This document shows, piece after piece, positions 57,001 to 64,000 of a DNA stretch of 64,000 nt. The translations under genes and the position numbers were made by a program. Each line of letters begins with the position of its first letter. The stretch's first letter is position 1. Source of the DNA: Novymonas esmeraldas (Eukaryota; Euglenozoa; Kinetoplastea; Trypanosomatida; Trypanosomatidae); NCBI GenBank assembly GCA_019188245.1, contig JAECZO010000025.1, positions 110,001-174,000 on the forward strand, given 5' to 3'. The notes beneath the pieces were generated by a model, which was not told the DNA's origin, ran no database searches, and saw nothing but the letters and a program-made list of their open reading frames with translations.

Positions 57001-60000
57001 GGGGGAGGGGGCGACGACGCGCACACGCGGAGGCGAAAGTCGAAAGCGCTCAGGCGAGAGAGAGACAGAGAACTCGATTGCGCTGGGGGTAAAGGTGTAG
57101 GCGTGTTGAGAGGGGAGGAGGAAGTCGGATTTCTGGAGTGAGCACGCACACTTTTTTTTGTGTGTGCGCCGAAAGAGAAGAAGGAGGAATCGGGGGGGGG
57201 GAGGGGGCGGGAGGGAGAGAGAGAGAGTTCGACACTAGAAGCGCACCAGACGTGTGCGCTTGTGGGTGTGCACGTTAGTGTGTGTGTGTGTGTGTGTGTA
57301 TTGTGTGAAGAATGAGCCCATCCGACAGAGCCAACCGTGAGAGGGAGAAGAAGAGCGTGAGAGAGAGAAACGAGTCAGTGATTGCAGCCATGCCGAACAC
57401 GTATTTTCGTGTGTGTGTGTGTGTGTGTATATGTTCACCATCGCCCCAGAGCCGAAGAGCAGGGGCTGGGCTGGCGACTAGCAAGAGCGGAGGGGTGAGC
57501 CCAAGGAAGACAATGCGCACCGCACTCGCCATCCGTGTTAGAGCGCGGGGAGGGGGGGGAGTGACAGAGAGCGATATCCTCCGTGCACTGCGCCGTTGAA
57601 ACTAGTACGCTTTTTTTTTTTCTTTTCCTCTTGACGGCGGTATGCAGCACAGCACCGCACCACGACCGAGATCACCGAGACAGACCCACGCGCAAATACA
57701 CACAAACACGCACCTGTACACACACCAGTACACGCTCACGTCACACCACCACCATGGCAAGACTCGCCAAGTAAAAAAAGAGCGCAAAAAAAAAAAGCGT
57801 GAAAGGAAACAAAGGACGAGGTGGGACGGTCACGATGCAATCTGGCGTGACACTGTGAACAAAAAAAAAAAAAAAACAGACGCAAGACAAAACTGAAAAA
57901 CAGAAGGACGATGGAGCTGTGTACACGGAGTTGTGGAAGAGGAAGTGCATCCATACCGAGCCTACGCTACCGACTCGGTGGCAAGAAGACGAGCAGCAGA
58001 CATGCACAGAAGCGACAGCGGAAACGACTCGACCCAGCGGCTCACGAGTCTCGAAAAGAAAGCAGAACAAATCAAGAGAGAATCGCCGCACGCACCGTAA
58101 ACACTGACAAGACAATTGTGAGGGGGACAGAAGAACAGAAGAAAAGAGCGCGAGGTGCGGTAAGGCGCAGATGTGCACCCGGTGGACACTGGTGAACAGG
58201 AGCGGGGAGAGAAGGTGAAGTTCACGGCAGCAGGCGACAACACCAACAACAAAAAAAAAAGGAAGGAAGGTGGGGGAAGGTGAAGGGGGGGGGAGAGCAC
58301 GGGCGGCTCTTGTACAGCGCCAAAAGGGTCGAACAACATACTAGAGAGCAAATCACGGTGTTGCTGCAGACACCACGCGCACGCACGCACGTACGCAGCT
58401 TCGCCTCCGCAGCCTCGCATCCGCTGAACCTCCGCAGCCTCGTCCCCGTTGCCGCCGCGGACACACATTTGATGAGGAAGGTTGGTGAGAAGAGAAGGAG
58501 ACACGCACCTGCGCCATCTCCTCTCACACCACCCTTCAGCGCACGCGGATGCACACACATGCACACACACGCATTGGCCCATCCAAGCAGCTGTTACAAA
58601 AGTGGCCAAGAGTGTGCCCCCCAGCTGGACCACGCGCGCGCATAGGAACAAAAAAAAAAAAAAAGGCTGAGCAGGTACTACACAGGAACACAAAAGTCGT
58701 GCAACATCAGACAAAGAACATCGACAAGTACGTGCAAGCGGAGAGGAAACGAGGGAGACACCCTTGTGCACTGGCGCACGCGTGATACAGAAGAGATGAG
58801 GAAGTCATGGGCGGTGCTGACACACATACACATATACACACGTCCGTGTGTAAGAGCATCAAGCGGCAGCAAGAAAGGAAAAAAAAAAGAAGTTTGACAG
58901 CGCCAGAGACGCGTGCAGAAGCAAAAAGAGCAAAACACAAAAAGAAAAAACAGCTAGTTAAGCTACCTGTGCAACTGGAGAGAAGAAGCACAAGGATAAA
59001 AGCAGTTTCCTTTTTTTTTTGTGTGTGTGTGCGTGGAAGGTGGGTGCTCGCTAGCGTATACATATGTGTGTGTGTGAAACGAACGACGAACGTGACGGTG
59101 GGTGAGGAGAGAGAGATAGAGAGGCTGAGGGGTGACTTCGCGGGGTTTGGGGCGCTGCAACGTTCCGTTGTGGCACCCTCTGAAGCCCCACCTGCATTGG
59201 GTCCTTCTGCATCCACTGCCCACGCATACACGCACACGCACACACACACACACACATCACCGTGCATCCCACAGATTGCAGAGGCGAAAAAAAAAGGAAA
59301 AAAAAAAAAAACAGCTACTGTTCGTGGTCGTTTACTTGACACACAAGCACCCACACACACACACACGTAAACACAGACATATAGATCCAGAAGACACAAG
59401 AGCTGAGATGAGGAGCGAAGACTGACACATAAGGTACAAAAAAAAAAAAGGAAAAGGATGAAACACGTGGCTTGCCGTTCCCACATCAGCATGATGGGAA
59501 CGTCAAGCCAACAAGCTTCCAGAACACAAAAAAGCCAGAGTGAGAACATCAAAACACAGGGAGCAATTGAAAAAAAAAAAAAGAGCAGAAGGGAGCAAGA
59601 GAGAAGCTGACGCAAAGCCGCTACAACAGCCGAAAGGGAAAGCGAGGCGAAGGGAAGGCAACGAGGGCAGCGAGGCGAACGCACGCCTGGCGCAATCGAA
59701 GAAGGGAAGGGGGGAAGAGGGGGAAAAAAAAAAAAAAACTGAAGAGGAGAGGAAGAGTGAGGAAAGGTGGCGGCGTGCAGCGGCGTACAACGCCTCGAGC
59801 TCCAAAATCGCACTCACACAGGCGAGCAAACTGGAACTCGACACGCGTTCATTGGTCCATTCAAAACAAGAATGTGACACACACACACACACACAAAGGG
59901 TCGCGCGAACCAAACAAAAAAAAAAAAAGAGCGGGAAAAAGATGCGCGCAGACGACTGACACACATACTCTCATGTGAATCCTCACGTAGGATGGAGAGG

Positions 60001-61419
60001 AAGAAGCTGTGGGGACGGGGAAAGTGGAGGGGGGGGAGGTTCAACAAAAAAAGGAGAGGTGGGAGGTGCACTTACACACACACCTCCTTTTCCGCTGCGT
60101 TTTGACTGCTGACAAGAGAAGGGGAGGGACAATGAGAGAGGATGTGGGAGGCCAAGGAAGAAAGGACAGTGTTTCGGAGTGGCTTGTCTACAGTGGTCGA
60201 CACAGAAAGGATGAGAGTGGTCGTGACAGAACAAGAAAAAAAGAAGAGGAGAGAGGGGGGACAATGCAGCCGAGAAGAAAAGTAATCAGGCGAGAGACAA
60301 CAACAACAAAGACAGATGCGCACAGACACGCAAAGAACATGCAAAAAAAAAAAAGCGCTCCTCCAGATGCCGAGAATGAGCGGAAACACAACAGTGCAGA
60401 AAAAAAAAAAGTGAGCGTCACAGATGGTGCGTTTTGGGCACATAAGAAAACTGGTGCGAAAGGGACTTCATCGTGCGCACGGAGAGTGAAGCAATGGAGG
60501 CAGGGGGGAGAGGCAGGGCAGAGGAAAGGCGAGAGGGTGAGGGAGGCATCAGCGCCGCGCAAGCAACGAGGGGAAGGAAACCGCCGAGAGACCACAAGAG
60601 ACGTGCTTCGTCAACACTGCACGGGCGAGGAGGAGGAGGAGCTCAAGTGGGGAGAGAGACAGCAGACAATGGGAGCAACCGGCACCTCCGCACGCTAGCA
60701 GAAAGAACGCGAAGAAAGGGGAGACAAAAGGGAACGGGAAAAGAACAAGGAAAGTTCCATCGAACGTGTCACGAGAGGCTGGAAAAAAAAAAAAAGAAAA
60801 CGGGGGGGACTGACAGGGAGGAAGGGACGAAGAGTGATTCTGCACGGAGAGAAGATGCGGGCGAGCAGAAAGAGAGAGGCGGGGCGCGACAGCAGCCAGC
60901 ACACAGGGAGAGAGACGCACGACAACAAGGGAAGCCATGCGCGGTCTTCTACCATGCAAACCACGCATGCAGGACCTCGCAACAGCGACCAAGAGGCGAC
61001 TCTGCACACCATGGAGACAACAAAAAAAAAAGCTGCCTGGCGACGAGAAAGAACAGCGTGTCAGAGACAAAGCCCTCCCGTTCGCCACCCCTCGCCCTCC
61101 TCCTCCGCAACTCCGATTTGCAGGGATAGCGGCATCTGGACCTCCTCCATGGCACCCCAGCCCCTCCCACCCCTTCCCCACAACATGCAAAGCCCAACCC
61201 AACTAAACACGAACAGGCAGTGCAGTGCAATGCCGGGGACTTCCGTGATACACCGCGTGCAGAGGCCCCCCTCCCCACCATCAACAGGAAAGCGGGAGGA
61301 GATCACGTCGCACTTTGCGGCACCGCTTTGTCGGTGTGTCTCAGCCAAAGTGGAAAAAAAAAAAAGTCAATTACCTCTATCGCCTCTCTACGCTGAAATC
61401 GCACTGCCAGCACCCTCCC
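54064..61419. other. 7.3-kb region without a supported gene
   Basis: About twice as long as the other gaps. It is built of A-tracts on the plus strand about every 150-400 bases (for example 54264-54280, 54781-54795, 55440-55452, 55680-55693, 56741-56755, 57860-57875, 58650-58664, 59725-59739, 60783-60795), GA and (CA)n blocks and GGA-rich stretches. On the minus strand these are U-tracts. I looked for a coding frame on both strands. The longest (368 codons, minus, 59813-58707) is dominated by Phe, Ser, Cys-Val and Pro runs and has no family resemblance. The region could be one very long 3' UTR or hold a non-coding RNA that I cannot see. Confidence 0.55.
54181..54280 (-). promoter_or_regulatory. 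candidate spliced-leader acceptor for the 2889-aa gene
   Basis: Minus strand: a T17 tract (54280-54264) followed by TTGTCTCTTCTACCTTCACC, then the first AGs at 54184-54183 and 54182-54181 (ATTTAGAG). The leader is about 120 bases. It supports the start at 54063 and argues against the upstream open frame being translated. Confidence 0.45.
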
Positions 61420-63159
61420 CTACACAAACTCGGCACCAGAAAACTTGAGCCCAGCACCAGTGCCGCGGCGACGTCCTATCGTAGACGGAGACGTTCGCTG
61501 TCTTCGGTTCATGTAGCGGCCGGTCAGCTGCACACGCTGCACAGCCACCCGTACACTCGCATCGGTCGGTTGAGGTGCGGTGCGAGTGCTCGTGACCGGC
61601 GCCGAGGCACCGCGACGAAGCCGCTGCATCCCCTCTTCTTGGTCACCCTGCAGCGGCGTCGTTGTACCCGACGCGTGATTGTAGACTTGTTGCGGCGTCG
61701 GCGGCGGAGCCTTTTGCTGCGCTAAGGACGCCCGTGGGGGGGATGGCGCGGCTGCCGCCGGCACCGGCGCCGGTGCACACGTCTGGGGCCGTTGTGCCAC
61801 AGAAGTGACAGGTTTACCATTTATGTCGCCCCTGAGGCTCCCCGCATAGAGACCCCGGCCGGTGCCGCTACCACTTGTGGCCGGTCTAGCTCGCGGCCGT
61901 GACACAGCCGGCATGTTGTACTCACCGTACGGCTGTGGCGACTCCGATGTGTTCGACTCACCGTCGTTCTCAAAGCTCATCGCCGGGCTGGCAGACGGTG
62001 GTGCAGAGCACGGGCTAGCCGACTCGCTATCCTCAGCGGCCTTCTCCTCCGCGTTCACGACCGCGCTGCTCAGTCGCCGCATCTCACCATCACCGGCGGA
62101 GGCACTGTGTGTCTGCGGATATGTGTCGCTGACAGCGCTGTAGAAGCTCCCCGGGCCGCCTCGCTGTAGTGCCTGCCCGTACAAGCTCCCGTACTGCGAG
62201 ATGCCCACGCTGCCACCGCCGCCACCGGCGTTGCCGCCAAAGCTGTACCCGCGGTAGAGAGACGAGTTCATGTTGCCGCCGCCCTGCCCATACAATCCGC
62301 TGCCCGAGTCGCCGGCGAAAGCGCTAATCTGTCGCTTGAGGTCACTTGCTTGGTGAAAGCTGCCACACTGACGAGAATCGAACTCGCTGTCAATGCGGCT
62401 GAGCGAGTAGCACTGCTGCGAGAGACCCGCCGTATTGTCATCATCGCGCACGCTGTCGTAGCGCTGCATACCTATGAGAGACGGTGCCCGTGTCAGCGGT
62501 GCGTACTGGGGCATCTGCGACCCGTACATACTGGTAGCCTGCATCGGATATGTGGGCATACCAAAGCCAAACATGCTGTCGCTTCGCTGGAACGCATACG
62601 ACTGCTGCAGCCTCGGTCCTGCCGTGTGGGGACGCTCAGGGTACAGGGAAGCCGAGCTGTAGTTGTCAGACGGAACGTGTAGCTGCGCGGTCGACGACGA
62701 TGACTGCATTGGAGGCCTCGCCTGTAAAGGGGTGTGAGATCGACTCGGCGCTTCGCCTTGGCGAGAGGCGTAGATCCGTCCAGCGGAGTAAAGCGACGAC
62801 TCGCCGCCTTTTTGTGCCGGTGAGACAGAAAGCTCCGGTGCCGGCGACTCTGTTGGAATACTCCCATATGGCACCCGAAAGCTGTTGCCCTCATCAGCCC
62901 CTTGCCTCCGCAGAGACGCGTAAGCGGCATTCTGATCCGCTGGCACAGAGAGACGGCGCATCTGATCGAGACTCGAGTACTGCTGTGACGGTGGCTGCAT
63001 CTGTGCTTGGGCGTAGCTGTTGTTGTACGTAGGCTTGTATGCAGGCCAGTAGCACGCGTTCTGTTGATTTGCGTTCACCGCATTTCCACGCCCCATTGCA
63101 TTGCGTCCATACGCGTTGTCGTAGAACGCCCCACCGTACATGTTGTTTGGTGCCCACAT
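61420..63159 (-). CDS. Tyr/Gln/Ser/Gly-rich protein, 579 aa, function unknown
   Basis: First gene of the array in transcription order. I chose the ATG at 63159 (MWAPNNMYGGAFYDNAYG); the frame opens 11 codons earlier from a TTG directly after a T17 tract. Stop TAG at 61420. The N-terminus is rich in Tyr, Asn, Gln, Ala and Met. The middle has SYAFQRSDSMFGFGMP, TSMYGSQMPQYAPL, SLYRGYSFGG and SQYGSLYG, like the SMYG-rich parts of two of the giants. The C-terminus is Pro/Ala/Thr-rich with a basic end (RRQRTSPSTIGRRRGTGAG). Several R-x-x-S sites (MRRLSVP) suggest phosphorylation. No domain, signal peptide or membrane helix is seen. Its codon use looks less extreme in GC3 than that of the giants. 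A partner role in the same assembly is inference. Confidence 0.82.
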   Translation of the reverse strand: MWAPNNMYGGAFYDNAYGRNAMGRGNAVNANQQNACYWPAYKPTYNNSYAQAQMQPPSQQYSSLDQMRRLSVPADQNAAYASLRRQGADEGNSFRVPYGSIPTESPAPELSVSPAQKGGESSLYSAGRIYASRQGEAPSRSHTPLQARPPMQSSSSTAQLHVPSDNYSSASLYPERPHTAGPRLQQSYAFQRSDSMFGFGMPTYPMQATSMYGSQMPQYAPLTRAPSLIGMQRYDSVRDDDNTAGLSQQCYSLSRIDSEFDSRQCGSFHQASDLKRQISAFAGDSGSGLYGQGGGNMNSSLYRGYSFGGNAGGGGGSVGISQYGSLYGQALQRGGPGSFYSAVSDTYPQTHSASAGDGEMRRLSSAVVNAEEKAAEDSESASPCSAPPSASPAMSFENDGESNTSESPQPYGEYNMPAVSRPRARPATSGSGTGRGLYAGSLRGDINGKPVTSVAQRPQTCAPAPVPAAAAPSPPRASLAQQKAPPPTPQQVYNHASGTTTPLQGDQEEGMQRLRRGASAPVTSTRTAPQPTDASVRVAVQRVQLTGRYMNRRQRTSPSTIGRRRGTGAGLKFSGAEFV

Positions 63160-64000
63160 CCTCCTGGATCGAAGCGCCGTGTACGAGCGCAAAAAAAAAA
63201 AAAAAAACCTGGCGAAAAAAAAAAAAAAACGCAGCTAACTGAGAAAGTGCTCCGGCTAAAAGTGGCTTACAAACCAGAAACAGTCTGTCACCTGTGTTTT
63301 CCTCCACTCTCAGTACTCCTTTTTTTTTTTTTTTTCAAGCGATGCGGTGGTGAGAAGAGGAGACGAAGAGGCCAGGGATAGTGCGTACTTTCCGTGGAGC
63401 GCGTGCTAGCAAAGAGGGAGAAAAAAAACAAAAAACAAAGTAACGGGGACTGCGTCGGTCACGCCGAGGTTCGCGTGGCCGACAGACTAAACCAAGGGAT
63501 GCCACGATGCGCCCTTCTTTGGGATTTATTTCTTTCTTTTTTTTTTTGGCGAGAACTGTGCTCACTCCTGCCAAGCAAAGAAAAGTGTTTGAGTTGGAGC
63601 AGACGATTGCACCTTCGTCGCAGTGCAAGGGAGGAGGGATAGAGGATAGAGGAGAAGAACAGTAGCGGCGAACAGCGGCATGAACTGCACCTTCGACAGT
63701 TGAGAATGCTGTCGGCAAGCCTGCATGCATACTGGATGACGCGGTGTCTATCTAGATTGGGGAACGAGGGCACATACGGTAGCAAGCGAAGCACGGTCGC
63801 TATTTTTGCCTTTTTACAGATGCAACTTTGTTGCATGTGTCCTATTTTTTTTTTTTTTTTTCGATTCGTTGTAGTAGTACTCGTCTTGGGCACGGTTCAC
63901 AGCGAAGAAAGGTAAATTGTACGACGGCACCTTAGTCTAGCCCAATCTCCAGAGTCAGCACTGACCCATGAACCTCTACTCCTTCGTCATCTCAGTTCTC
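63160..64000. other. upstream region at the right edge, no gene seen
   Basis: Unlike the other gaps this stretch has few CA or GA repeats and carries T-tracts on the plus strand (63320-63335, 63537-63547, 63846-63861) as well as A-tracts (63191-63207, 63215-63230). It looks like ordinary unique DNA. Short open frames on both strands have no recognisable product. It may be the 3' UTR of the next gene to the right or the edge of the transcription unit. Confidence 0.5.
63164..63230 (-). promoter_or_regulatory. candidate spliced-leader acceptor region for the 579-aa gene
   Basis: Minus strand: two T-tracts of 16-17 bases flank CGCCAGG (AG at 63210-63209), then AG at 63165-63164 lies five bases before the ATG. 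Either AG could serve. The first would put a T17 tract inside a 50-base leader. Confidence 0.4.

Noticed and set aside
58707-59813. 368-codon minus-strand frame in the 7.3-kb gap
   Set aside because: Same repeat-driven composition, many homopolymer-coded Phe and Cys-Val runs. Apparent membrane helices are products of T-tracts.
63700-63915. Short plus-strand frame near the right edge
   Set aside because: 71 codons with a Phe run from a T-tract, no recognisable product, and on the strand opposite to all other genes.

Overview
The window looks like nuclear DNA of a trypanosomatid (kinetoplastid), probably a Leishmania/Leptomonas/Crithidia-type species. Very long intron-free reading frames all lie on the minus strand. 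Coding regions are GC-rich at third positions. Between genes lie 2-7 kb of low-complexity DNA made of (CA)n, (GA)n and A-tracts of 10-17 bases. Pyrimidine tracts followed by AG, the signature of spliced-leader acceptor sites, sit just upstream of nearly every start codon. This is the layout of a polycistronic transcription unit read right to left. I could not assign a species.

Read in the direction of transcription, the genes are: a 579-aa Tyr/Gln/Ser/Gly-rich protein (63159-61420); five giant paralogous proteins of 2889 aa (54063-45394), 2097 aa (41930-35637), 2744 aa (31690-23456), about 1700 aa (21522-16421, broken by one frame change) and 2023 aa (12489-6418); and a 343-aa Tyr/Gly/Gln/Met-rich protein (2816-1785). 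I recognise no named gene.

The main observation is that the five giants together carry about 15 copies of one diverged domain of roughly 330-500 residues (3, 2, 3, 3 and 4 copies in transcription order). Its motif order follows the kinesin motor domain: an x-VDEV strand, a G-[YHF]-N-x-A-[LI]-[LI] motif where kinesins have GYNGTIFAYGQTGSGKT, an SxxxDLL motif, an SPLFGP-V-G element, a VxxxLLxQ...VxVSSLL stretch, an L-F-x-Y-A-L-G-G-P-[SC]-x-T element resembling kinesin L-x-x-D-S-L-G-G-N-S-x-T, and an N-R-P exit resembling the kinesin neck linker. In every copy the ATP P-loop and the SSRSH and DLAGSE switch motifs are absent. My reading is an expanded family of ATPase-dead kinesin-like scaffold proteins. 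This is inference from motif order and needs a profile or structure search.

Two of the giants (2023 aa and about 1700 aa) have N-terminal regions rich in SMYG/GGMG repeats. The two small proteins at the ends of the array have similar Met/Tyr/Gly/Gln-rich composition, so the locus may encode co-assembling structural components, for example of the cytoskeleton or flagellum. That role is speculative.

Non-coding stretches hold no further gene I can support. Points of interest there are a perfect 22-bp palindrome abutting a G-quadruplex motif near 14.3 kb, an unusually long 7.3-kb gap between 54 and 61 kb, and consistent purine/pyrimidine strand asymmetry matching the direction of transcription.
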